Of a stretch of 64,000 nucleotides of DNA, positions 23,055 to 32,890 are shown in pieces. Every line of letters starts with the position of its first letter. The stretch's first letter is position 1. The position numbers and the translations under genes are program-made. The DNA comes from Norana najaformis. Taxonomy: Eukaryota; Annelida; Clitellata; Crassiclitellata; Hormogastridae. The notes under the pieces were generated by a model. That model was not told where the DNA came from and ran no database searches. It was given only the letters and a program-made list of their open reading frames with translations. The stretch lies in NCBI GenBank assembly GCA_964023275.1, contig OZ029914.1:48810530-48874529 (forward strand), given 5' to 3'.

Positions 23055-25700
23055 TAAAATTACAGAAAAGTTGAATCATGTAGGCCTACAAATAAGTCAT
23101 CAGTGAGCATCATTTTGAGTTGTTCTTAAAAGGCATCGTATGGATGATTGCTAGCACCAGTATAACTCTTATATATTGAATCTATATCGGGAGTTACACA
23201 ATTTTACAGCGGTGAAGGACGTGCCATGGACAGGCCCACCGTACAATGTTGCGTTACTGGACGGGGAAGTAGGAACCATTTGCTGCAACACAAATACCTC
23301 TCTGCACTGGCGCTCACGCAGTCCCACAGACGAAGGGCTGGCCAATGGAAAGAATCACACAAAACCAGGGTACAACGTCAGCCAAAGTCCACCTGGAAAC
23401 TACTGCCTACAATTTACTGCAAATAGTTCATCAACTCCTACCAAGATATCCTGTTCAGAATCGGGATCTGGAATCGAAAAGGAAGTCCACGTGATAGTCA
23501 TCGGTTAGTAAAGTATGGCTTATAGTCTAACTTTGAAGTAATAGACATTTCTACCAACAATCTGGCTGACCGGACATCTGATCTGATCTAAATACGTAAA
23601 CTTCTATAGCGCCGTTTCATTGCGCAAAAAGACATCAATCGGTGGTCGCTTCTAAGCCAAACCGCATTCGCTAATCTCACTGCAAACCTTTAAATGCAGA
23701 TATAGATTCTATACTTATCTGATAGTATAATTATCATACTACATATCTCGGCTTTTTCGAAAACGCTAGATGTTTACAATGTTAGGTAAGGGTTTGTTTA
23801 CATTTAGCTTTAACTCAAATTGCTTAAGTTTCCCAATAAAGTTGAGACGATATGTATTAGTCTAATATAATCTATTCTGAAAACTTCTATAGTGCCACTG
23901 TAATAATGCTCAATGCATCAAATGATGTTCGCTGATAAAGGAAATCGGCGTGCAAGCCAAAACCAGGGCAATTCCTGCGTATGACTTGGACGGGGCAGAC
24001 TTGCAAATCATGTTACTGTATTCAGTGATAGTTAAGCTATAGTTTCGATTACAAACACCTTAGTTTGTTGGTAGAATAGCATCATGTATGGTATCAATGA
24101 TTCGGTTACTAAAATACTCGAATAAAAATACTGAGAAACTGTTGCATGATATTCGAATTGTGTTGGCAGAAACTCCCTTCTGCAACAAAACAATAAACGC
24201 TGATGTCATCATAATAACGTGCTCCGCTGAGTTTCGTGGCGACAGTCAGTGGGGTCCATCTTTTGAATGCACAATAATCAACGGCTCCCAAAGAACTGTT
24301 GTCATGAATGGATCTTCCTCTTTCGGAAACGAAGCTGGTCTTCAAAGAACCACCAATACATTTTGGGTACCAAAACATTTAGAAAATACCAGCCTAGAGT
24401 GTTCAATGCAGTTCAGCAAAGATGGGTCTATTACCGAAGGAACTGCTACAAACACTCCAGAATTACACTGGAGATGGACATCACCTGGTCAGTCTAATCA
24501 TTATGACATTAGGTTTACAACTATACGGCAAAATACCTATGCACAGAAACATAAAAACACATACGGACAGACAGACAGGCAGGCAGGCAGACAGGCAGAC
24601 AGGCAGACAGATAGACAGAAATACACGTAGACAAACTGACAGACACAAAGACTCACAGACACAGACACACAGACACAGTTATACAGACACACGGACACAG
24701 AGATACAGACAGACCCACAGACGCACAGACACAGACACACACACGCAGACACAGACACACACACGCAGACACAGGCCCACAAACAGTCACACAGACAAAC
24801 AAACAGACATACAGACACATAGCAGCTTGCAAATGGTTAAGATTTGTAACAAGGTTTGTGTTTCATAATGATTACCTCAAAAACACAGTTCCAATATTGG
24901 CTCTGGGTTGACTGGTTCATAATGTTGCAAATCAAATTCATCAACCATAGGTCTAGTGATAGTCAATGTGTAAATTATTTAAAACATAAGTTTTAGTAAG
25001 CGATATATAATAAGATCCCAATATGGGCCGCTGTAACTGTCCAAATGACTTGAGTCTGTTGATTTGGCTGACCTACGACCACGTTGATTAAGTTAGAGAG
25101 AGAGAGAAAGACAGACAGACGGACACAGACACAGAAAGAGAAACAGACAGCAGACAGACACAGACACGCACAGAGAGAGATATAGAGAAACAGACAGTCA
25201 GACAGACAGACAGACACATACAGCGAGAGAGAGAGGAAAAGAGAGAGAGAGAGAGGAAAAAGCCGTTTGGTTTCGGTGTGTACTTGGTTCAAGAACGCCA
25301 AGAACGCTGAGGCTGTGACTGGGTCAGATTCAATTCCGAGTTTAGACCTATAGGATTCATATCACTGTAACAGGGTTATACATTTCCTTTTCGTAAAAAT
25401 TATTTCGTACAATCATGCAGCCTATACATCTCTCAAAGTGAGAGCACTGGGCTACATTTGACAGAAATAGGCTTTAAGAAGTGCAGTGTATTTCGATCGA
25501 CATTTAGAACAGCTGTTTCTTAATACTTAGAAAACAATGAATCACCGAGCCGTTCCTAATTCTGTAAATTAAAATTAATGTTTAACAGAACGTGAATTGG
25601 TCAAGTCAAAGAAGAATGATACTAAAGAAATTCCGCCGTGGGGAATCACCTTGATTGTCCTTACTGTTGTTGGAGCAGTATTTGCAATTGCAATCGTGCT
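22417..25700 (+). CDS. gene B: two-Ig-domain type I membrane receptor
   Basis: Four exons can be placed: 22417-22477, 23210-23503, 24170-24487 and 25589-25700. The ATG lies in a good context ('cgccatgg'). The first exon encodes a signal peptide (hydrophobic 'CLIFLSLYGIA') and ends in phase 1 at GTAAGC. Ig1 (residues about 21-118) has 'PPYNVALLDGEVGTICC', W soon after, and 'KISCSE'. Ig2 (about 119-224) has 'ADVIIITC', 'SQWGPSFEC', 'LECSMQF' and 'GTATNTP'. The last exon gives a basic, acidic stalk and then a membrane span 'WGITLIVLTVVGAVFAIAIV'. The first three introns are all phase 1, as usual for shuffled Ig exons. Several N-glycosylation sites (NHT, NVS, NSS, NKT, NGS, NTS) fit an extracellular protein. 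The final exon either continues through donor GTGAGT in phase 2 or stops at the TGA 25701-25703, leaving almost no cytoplasmic tail. Ligand and function are unknown. Confidence 0.8.
22982..23053. repeat. (AT)n microsatellite in gene B intron 1
   Basis: About 36 uninterrupted AT units. The same intron also carries a degenerate GATTA/GAATAGA stretch at about 22725-22870. Confidence 0.95.
24560..24830. repeat. CAGACA-type minisatellite in gene B intron 3
   Basis: Tandem 'cagacaggcaggcagacagg' units grading into 'cacagacacagacaca'. The Cys/Val-rich minus-strand frame is a repeat translation. Confidence 0.9.
25090..25258. repeat. GAGA/CAGA purine-rich simple repeat in gene B intron 3
   Basis: Alternating 'gagagagagaaagacagaca' and 'cagacagacagacacata' blocks, strongly purine-biased on the plus strand. 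Confidence 0.9.
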
Positions 25701-26056
25701 GTGAGTAACAAAAGCTTGGCCCACTTTAAAAAGTAGACCTAAATAAGAATTTAAGTAACAAAATTCTAGTATATTTATACTTGTATACTCAGAGATTCAT
25801 GTGTATGTATAGTAGGTCGTGGAAGCGGATTTTGTTTTATTACCATAAAAACGGTAATTTTGCGGCAAAGTAATGCCATCACTAAAGCATTCGAACACGA
25901 ATTTACTGTTTAAGACACTGTACTCTGTGCTAATAGGCAAATTACGCGCCCTCAGGTTTAAATCACTTTACTTTCAGCATTGTATTAGGAATTGCAGGTT
26001 TCAAGAGTACATAGGTCGTTTAGGTCGTGACAATGTCTGTCACAATGAGCATCCTG

Positions 26057-26058
26057 TA

Positions 26059-26113
<55 letters not shown>

Positions 26114-28591
26114 GATGATGATGTGTGATGATAAATGATGATGATTGATGATGATGATTGATGATTATGATGATGATTGATGATGATGAGTGATGATAAA
26201 TGATGATTGATGATGATGTTTGACGATGATGATGATTGATGATGATGATTGCTGATGATTGATGATTGATGATTATGATGATGATTGATGATTATGATGA
26301 TGATTGATGATGATGATTGATGATTATGATGATGATTGATGATGATTGATGATTATGATGACGATTGATGATGATGATTGATGATTATGATGACGATTGA
26401 TGATGATGATTAATGATTATGATGATGATTGATGATGATGATTGATGATTATGATGATGATTGAAGATGATGATTGATGATTATGATGATGATTGATGAT
26501 GATGAGTGATTATTATGATGATGATTGATGATGATTGATGATGATGATTGATGATTATGATTGATGATTATGATGATGATTGATGATGATGTTTGACGAT
26601 GATGATGATTAATGATGATGATTGATGATTATGATGATGATTGATGATGATGAGTGATTATTATGATGATGATTGATGTTGATGATTGATGATTATGATG
26701 ATGATTGATGATGATGATTGATGATTATGATGATGATTGATGATGATGATGATGATTGATGATGATGATTGATGATTATGATTGATGATTATGATGATGA
26801 TTGATGATGATGTTTGACGATGATGATTGATGATGATGATTGATGATTATGATGATGATTGATGATGATGAGTGATGATAAATGATGATTGATGATGATG
26901 ACGATGGATGATGATGATGATTATGATGATGATTGATGATGATGATTGATGATTATGATGATGATTGATGTTGATGATTGATGATTATGATGATGATTGA
27001 TGATGATGATTGATGATTATGATGATGATTGATGATGATGATTGATGATGATGATAATGATTGATGATGATGATTGATGATTATGATTGATGATTATGAT
27101 GATGATTGATGATGATGTTTGACGATGATGATGATTGATGATGATGATTGATGATTATGATGATGATTGATGATGATTGATGATTATGGTTGATGATTAT
27201 GATGATGATTGATGATGATGAATGATGATTATGATGATGATTGATGATGATGATTGATGATGATTGATGATTATGATGATGATTGATGATGATGATTGAT
27301 GATTATGATGATGATTGATGATGATGATTGATGATTATGATGATGATTGATGATGATGATTGATGATTATGATGATGATTGAAGATGATGATTGATGATT
27401 ATGATGATGATTGATGATGTTGAGTGATTATTATGATGATGATTGATGATGATTGATGATGATGATTGATGATTATGATTGATGATTATGATGATGATTG
27501 ATGATGATGTTTGACGATGATGATGATTAATGATGACGATTGATGATTATGATGATGATTGATGATGATGAGTGATTATTATGATGATGATTGATGTTGA
27601 TGATTGATGATTATGATGATGATTGATGATGATGATTGATGATTATGATGATGATTGATGATGATGATGATGATTGATGATGATGATTGATGATTATGAT
27701 TGGTGATTATGATGATGATTGATGATGATGTTTGACGATGATGATGATTAATGATGATGATTGATGATTATGATGATGATTGATGATGATGAGTGATTAT
27801 TATGATGATGATTGATGATGATGAATGATGATTATGATGATGATTGATGATGATGATTGATGATTATGATGATGATTGATGATGATGAGTGATGATAAAT
27901 GATGATTGATGATGATGACGATGGATGATGATGATGATTATGATGATGATTGATGATGATGATTGATGATTATGATGATGATTGATGTTGATGATTGATG
28001 ATTATGATGATGATTGATGATGATGATTGATGATTATGATGATGACTGATGATGATGATTGATGATGATGATGATGATTGATGATGATGATTGATGATTA
28101 TGATTGATGATTATGATGATGATTGATGATGATGTTTGACGATGATGATGATTGATGATGATGATTGATGATTATGATGATGATTGATGATGATTGATGA
28201 TTATGGTTGATGATTATGATGATGATTGATGATGATGAATGATGATTATGATGATGATTGATGATGATGATTGATGATGATTGATGATTATGATGATGAT
28301 TGATGATGATGATTGATGATTATGATGATGATTGAAGATGATGATTGATGATTATGATGATGATTGATGATGATGATTGATGATTATGATGATGATTGAA
28401 GATGATGATTGATGATTATGATGATGATTGATGATGATGAGTGATTATTATGATAATGATTGATGATGATTGATGATGATTGATGATTATGATTGATGAT
28501 TATGATGATGATTGATGATGATGTTTGACGATGATGATGATTAATGATGATGATTGATGATTATGATGATGATTGATGATGATGAGTGATT
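26057..28591. repeat. 2.5-kb TGATGA minisatellite with higher-order structure
   Basis: The array is built from TGATGATGAT, TGATTGATGATTA and related units and ends at the assembly gap. A marker variant 'tttgacgatgatg' occurs at about 26219, 26592, 26813, 27118, 27510, 27731, 28135 and 28523. Two pairs (26592/27510 and 26813/27731) are both 918 bp apart, so a block of about 0.9 kb has duplicated within the array. It lies downstream of gene B's transmembrane exon. The true length is unknown because of the gap. Confidence 0.95.
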
Positions 28592-28624
28592 NNNNNNNNN
28601 NNNNNNNNNNNNNNNNNNNNNNNN
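28592..28624. other. assembly gap
   Basis: A run of 33 N at the right edge of the minisatellite. Its small size is probably a placeholder, and sequence of unknown length may be missing here. Confidence 1.
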
Positions 28625-28788
28625 GTCAGTCCTCCGTTTCTAAAAATAGTTCTGTTGACAACTCCTCTCAACTACTCTCAACCAATGGTATCTTATTACA
28701 CACAGCAATCGAGTAGTAATCTACTTTCTCTTCTCAACTACTCTCAGTACTTCCGTCTATTAGCAACCCTCGATCTAAACTGTATTAG

Positions 28789-28996
28789 AGGTAGTGGCGG
28801 ATTTAGCTATAGTGGCGAATTTAGCTAATTAGTCGGCATATAATCAAAAAGGGAACGGAGGTTCGCCCTCCGTGTCCCTTTTGGTTATATGCCAGCGCCC
28901 CTGAGACCAGACCCGTGCATGGTGGACTGCCAGTATATGGGGCCCCTCTGGAAATGCTTTTGTCCCTCCCACGCAAGCAATCCTGGAGCCGCCACT
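28789..28996 (+). mobile_element. MITE with TAGTGGCGGA-type ends and internal hairpin
   Basis: Left end 'tagtggcggatttagct' and right end 'cctggagccgccact' are imperfect inverted termini. The inside contains 'cgcccctgagaccagacccg' and 'gggcccctctgg'. The same element in the opposite orientation lies at 51625-51797, and a fragment lies at 32766-32890. The terminal sequence and an 8-bp target-site duplication at the second copy point to a hAT-like non-autonomous element. An internal palindrome occupies 28834-28893. Confidence 0.75.
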
Positions 28997-29194
28997 AATC
29001 GGAGGAAATCCTTTGTGAGTTCTATTTTTATTATGTCTGCCTTTAGCTTTTAAAGCAACTTTATCTTGTAACACTTTTTTTTAGTCTAGACAAACAACGA
29101 GTTGGATTATTAATTCTAACTGAACTACACGTTAGGTGGATTTAAAAACTTTTATGCCATCAAATTTGCCCAATTCTATAACAGAAAATGTAAT
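28997..29194. other. no recognised feature
   Basis: Nothing supported between the MITE and the next LINE-A fragment. Confidence 0.4.
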
Positions 29195-29420
29195 TGTAAA
29201 TTAGAGATTTCTACAGCGATCAAAGAAAGCCGAGTCGGGGAAACTCGCTTATTCACAGGCCCTCAGTCACAACAAAATCGATAGGCAAGAATGGTTCGGT
29301 TCCAGGTCAAGATCCAAGAGTCAAACAGTCAATATGTCAGACGGCTATGGTGTGTGGTGTTTGGAATTAAATCTGCAGGATAGATAAGGGGAAGAAGAGG
29401 AGTAGGCTGAGGTACAGTGA
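29195..29420 (-). mobile_element. LINE-A 3' end fragment (copy 1)
   Basis: On the plus strand it reads 'gatttctacagcgatcaaag', 'cttattcacaggccctcagt' and 'ggttccaggtcaagatccaa', the reverse complement of the LINE-A 3' UTR seen at 37556-37690 and 62160-62285. Only the end is present, so this is a 5'-truncated insertion. Confidence 0.85.
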
Positions 29421-29833
29421 AAGAACTTTGATATGGAGATATGGTCCGGGGAACGAAGCAGAACAGTCGATATGAGGAGCCGAGAAAAAGCTAGCGGATG
29501 GAGTGGTCATCAACCCTTAACGTAGTCTACCACATATAGACTGAATAAATTTAACTATTTATTTAGCTTGATTTATTTAGCTTGAGTAAAATTTGTACAG
29601 CGTTGAGTCAGCTTATGCAAAAGCTCATTTTAAAAAGGCGAGAAGGAAAACTTCGATTTCAGGATGGCTAAATACAGATACGGTCGTTCAGTCGAGGTAG
29701 CAATACAAGTCCTAAAACATTTTTGATTTTGAGCCGCGCTCTTTCAAATATTTCTAATCCACCATTGTCGCTTCATTGCAATAAATCCATCCAGAGACAA
29801 AGAACCTATAAAGGAGAACATAAGTAAAAACGG
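29421..29833. other. no recognised gene
   Basis: No coding or repeat signal that I can support. Confidence 0.4.
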
Positions 29834-30432
29834 ATGGATGGATGGACGGACGAAAGGGCGGACGGACAGATCGATCGAACGATCGCTGGATGGATCGATG
29901 CATCGATGGATGGGTGACTGGATGGATGGATGGACGGATGGATGGATGTACGGATGGATCGACGGATGGATCAATGGATGGATCGACGGATGGATCGACG
30001 GATGGATCGACGGATGGATCGATGGGAGATGGAGGGATGGATAAATGGATGGGTGGAGGGATGGATGGAGGGATGGATGGATCGACGGATGGATCGATGG
30101 ATGGATCGATGTATAGATGGATGGATGGATGGATCGATGTATGGATGAATCGATGGATGGATAGATGTATGGATGGATGGATTGATGGATGGATGGATCG
30201 ATGTATGGATGGATGGATCGATGTATGGATGGATGGATGGATGGATCGACGAATCGATGGTTGGACGGATCGATGTAAGGATGGATGGATGGATCGATGG
30301 ATGGGTGTGTGCATGTGTGGGTGGATGGATAGATGGATGGATGGGTTGATGAATCGATGGATGGATGGATTGATCGATCGATGTATGAACGAATGGATGG
30401 ATGATGGATCGATGTATGGATGGATGTATGAT
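29834..30432. repeat. GGAT/CGATGGAT minisatellite
   Basis: About 600 bp of GGAT-based units with ATCGA and TGTAT variants ('ggatggatggatcgatgtat'). Long Met-Asp-Gly-Trp-rich and Ile-His-Pro-Ser-rich frames on the two strands are repeat translations. Confidence 0.95.
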
Positions 30433-30775
30433 AGAGTTCAGTTCAATCGATTATGATGCTGTGTTTCTTGTCCATATCGCAAGGTTCAGTTTTCATCGTT
30501 TATTTAGTTGATTATCATTCTTCACACGAATGTCTTTCGAAACATTGTCTAACAACGTGAGCGTATCTCTATTTCAACAGCTCTTGTTTAGACCGGAAAA
30601 CGGGGAATCGCATAGCATTACAACCCCACAAACCGAAAACCACGTAAACCGGGGAAGTCCCCGTTTCGGAATTCCATTAATAACGCATTTCTGGCATGCA
30701 AAATGGGTACCTAAGTTTGAAACTGCTTTTTTGAACTTTTCCCGTTTTCCGCTCAAATATTTTTTTCACTACCAG

Positions 30776-30886
30776 CGGTCGTAGTTTCTGATGCCAGACT
30801 GTTCCAAAACGAGGAACCAAAGTTCCCCGTTCCTCGGGATTCTGACGGTGACGTGATCGATGACATCACCCCGTGCGATGGTAGTA
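30776..30886 (+). CDS. candidate cytoplasmic-tail exon, possibly gene B
   Basis: A good polypyrimidine tract and acceptor ('ttttttcactaccag') precede an open 111-bp segment that ends at a strong donor GTAAGT. In the open frame it reads 'SDARLFQNEEPKFPVPRDSD' and then 'GDVIDDITPCD', an acidic, soluble sequence that would suit a receptor tail. It lies on the same strand as gene B, 5 kb beyond its transmembrane exon. The phases do not match directly (the transmembrane exon would end in phase 2, this exon needs phase 1), so a further exon would have to lie between them, perhaps lost in the minisatellite or gap, or the exon belongs to another transcript. Confidence 0.45.
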
Positions 30887-31087
30887 GTAAGTATGCAAAT
30901 AGGCACGTATTGCATATCCACTGATAGCATAAATAAAGAGCAGAATAAATTATAAATTATTGGTAAATTTGTTCATAATTTTTATAACGTGCAGTTTTTC
31001 TCTGTATTTTCTTTCACAAATTTAGAACGTCTTTGTCGTAAGAAAACTAACTTTACAACTACAACTGAAAGATCCCATATCTATTAA
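30887..31087. other. no recognised feature
   Basis: Nothing supported. Confidence 0.4.
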
Positions 31088-31285
31088 GCGTAATCGTAAT
31101 TCCGATATTTCTACAGCGCCCAACGAAAGCCGCGCCACGGGAACCAGCTTATTCACAGGCGCTCAGTCAAAACAAAATCGACAGGCAAAAGGGTCCGGTT
31201 CCAGGTCAAGATCCAAAAGCAGACAGAGAGACAGCGTGGCAGGCACGAGGGTGGTGTTTGGGGTTGGGTTTATGATGAGATATTG
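31088..31285 (-). mobile_element. LINE-A 3' end fragment (copy 2)
   Basis: The plus strand begins 'taatcgtaattccgatattt', then 'ctacagcgcccaacgaaagc' and 'cttattcacaggcgctcagt', the reverse complement of the LINE-A 3' end. It is severely 5'-truncated. Confidence 0.85.
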
Positions 31286-31451
31286 CAAGTTCACCGCTAG
31301 AAATATCAAATTAATCCCGAACAGTAATTAGGTCTATAATTCTTCACACACCGTACACCACACCCATAGACTACGAAAAATGCGAAGTAGATTTCCGTTA
31401 CAAGCGCTAATGTCTCCGCAACAAGCCTCGAAACGTCCAAGTTTTAGTGCA

Positions 31452-31660
31452 TTGTAATCGTAATCTCAAGATTTCTACAGCGTCCAAAGAAAGCCACGTC
31501 ACGGGAACCAGCTTATTCACAGGCGCTCAGTCAAAACAAAATTGATAGGGAAAAGAGTTCGGTTCCAAGTCAAGATTCAAAAGTCAGACGGAGAGACAGC
31601 GTGGCAGCTATGGGGGAGGGTGCTTGGGGTTGGAGAGGCGAGAGACATAAGAGGAAGGAG
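31452..31660 (-). mobile_element. LINE-A 3' end fragment (copy 3)
   Basis: Same signature as copy 2, 'gtaatctcaagatttctaca' and 'cttattcacaggcgctcagt', in the same orientation about 360 bp away. The sequence between the two copies is unrelated to LINE-A, so these are separate insertions or a duplicated segment that has diverged. Confidence 0.85.
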
Positions 31661-31689
31661 GGGTGTGCTCTTCACTTGTACGTGAAATG

Positions 31690-31776
31690 TAAACTGTAAA
31701 TGTACATGTTTTTCTATAGCGACCGTATGGCCTCGACCATGCTCACTTTTTCAATGAATTTTTTTATAGGTACGTC
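31690..31776 (-). repeat. SINE-A 3' fragment (copy 4)
   Basis: The plus strand reads 'gtacatgtttttctatagcg' and 'accgtatggcctcgaccatg', the reverse complement of the SINE-A tail at 50400-50466. The tRNA-like head is absent. Confidence 0.75.
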
Positions 31777-32239
31777 CGATCAGTTAAAAACAAGCAAAAC
31801 TATAGAAATTACAGTAATCTGACCCGAGAGAATTCGTCGCAATGATTCTTAATGTTTGTTCATGAAAACGCGACTAATATTCTATTTTGTAAGAAATAAA
31901 TTATAGGACTACCGAAATCAAAGTATTTCGATCGGAAATTAAAAGCTTTACGTTGGTGCCTAAAGTTAATGAATATTAATTATATGAGAATTAATACCCA
32001 TGAAGTACTTGGCATCAATAAATAAATACCTTGAGCCAAATGGGTGTTGGTAATGGGTGTTGATTATATGGTAATTAATTTACATGAAATTCTGGATGAA
32101 TAAGTAAGTACGTAATATTATTAACATCACTGTAAATTGGTGAATTTATGTATAGGTTCGCACATAACTTACTTTCTTCCGCCTTCCCTGGTTATTTTTC
32201 ATCCAACTTTCAGCACCACACTTAGGCCTGTAATACCAG
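31777..32239. other. no recognised gene
   Basis: AT-rich sequence without a supported feature. Confidence 0.4.
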
Positions 32240-32415
32240 ATCAGAGGATAATTATCATAGAAGTTATGCCCGTACAAACACTCGTCTATTTTCTATTAAA
32301 TGTGCTGGTCCTTCTCTATGGAACAATTTATCTCATGACAAAATTGCATTTTTGCCCAATATAAAATTATTTAAGCATTATATACGCGCATATTTAAATG
32401 AACTCAAAGAGTGAA
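32240..32415 (+). mobile_element. LINE reverse-transcriptase C-terminus
   Basis: The plus strand reads 'HRSYARTNTRLFSIKCAGPS', 'LWNNLSHDKI' and 'LFKHYIRAYLNEL' before a stop at 32412-32414. The pattern of Arg/Thr-rich stretch, G-x-x-LWN and a final FKxxLKxYL helix is the classic C-terminal end of Jockey/CR1-group LINEs. It is a different family from LINE-A and LINE-B. Confidence 0.7.
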
Positions 32416-32464
32416 TTCAGGTGAATGAATTCATTTTGTTAGTTAAGTTTTTTGATTCTTGTAA

Positions 32465-32765
32465 CAAATCGTAATCTCGAGATTTCTACAGCGCCCAGCG
32501 AAAGCTAAGTCGCGAGGCAAAAGGTTCGGTTCCAGGTCAAGATCCAGGAGTCAAGCAGTGAGACAGTCGGACGGATACGGTGGATGATGTTTGAAATTGA
32601 AGCGAGAAGAGACTTGAGGGGAAGAGGAATAATCTGGATAAGATTTTTGGAAAAGAAGTGTTTTCAGACTTGAGTGAAAGACCTGCGCAGAAACTGAAAG
32701 AGGTGAAGTGTAGGTGAGTCCATATGATGGACCAGGTAATTGTTGTAATTCTGACTGGAGTTTAT
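32465..32765 (-). mobile_element. LINE-A fragment with ORF C-terminus (copy 4)
   Basis: Besides the 3' UTR signature, the minus-strand frame reads 'SPLSVSAQVFHSSLKTLLFQ' and 'KSYPDYSSSPQVSSRFNFKH', nearly identical to the C-terminus of the LINE-A copy ending at 62150. The 5' truncation is abutted by a fragment of the TAGTGGCGGA MITE. Confidence 0.9.
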
Positions 32766-32890
32766 AGGGTATTTCCAGAGAGGCGCCACATTCTGGCAGT
32801 CCACAATGCACGGGTCTGGTGACTCTGGTCTGAGGGACGCCGGTATATTACCAACAGGAGCGAGAGGGAGCGAACCGCCCCCGCCCTATA
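32766..32890 (-). mobile_element. fragment of TAGTGGCGGA MITE
   Basis: Contains 'gaggcgccacattctggcag' and 'ccgcccccgccctatagc', which match the inside and right part of the copy at 51625-51797. The terminal repeats are incomplete. Confidence 0.6.

Noticed and set aside
26057-28591. Possible CRISPR-like or centromeric array
   Set aside because: The units are short, degenerate TGATGA repeats without constant-length spacers, and the sequence is from an animal genome. It is a minisatellite.
29744-30456. Open frames of about 200 codons rich in Met-Asp-Gly-Trp or His-Pro-Ser-Ile
   Set aside because: They translate the GGAT minisatellite and have no non-repeat core.
30785-30886. Alternative acceptor at 30784 to repair the phase between gene B's membrane exon and the tail exon
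   Set aside because: Joining there still gives a stop within a few codons, so the phase problem remains.
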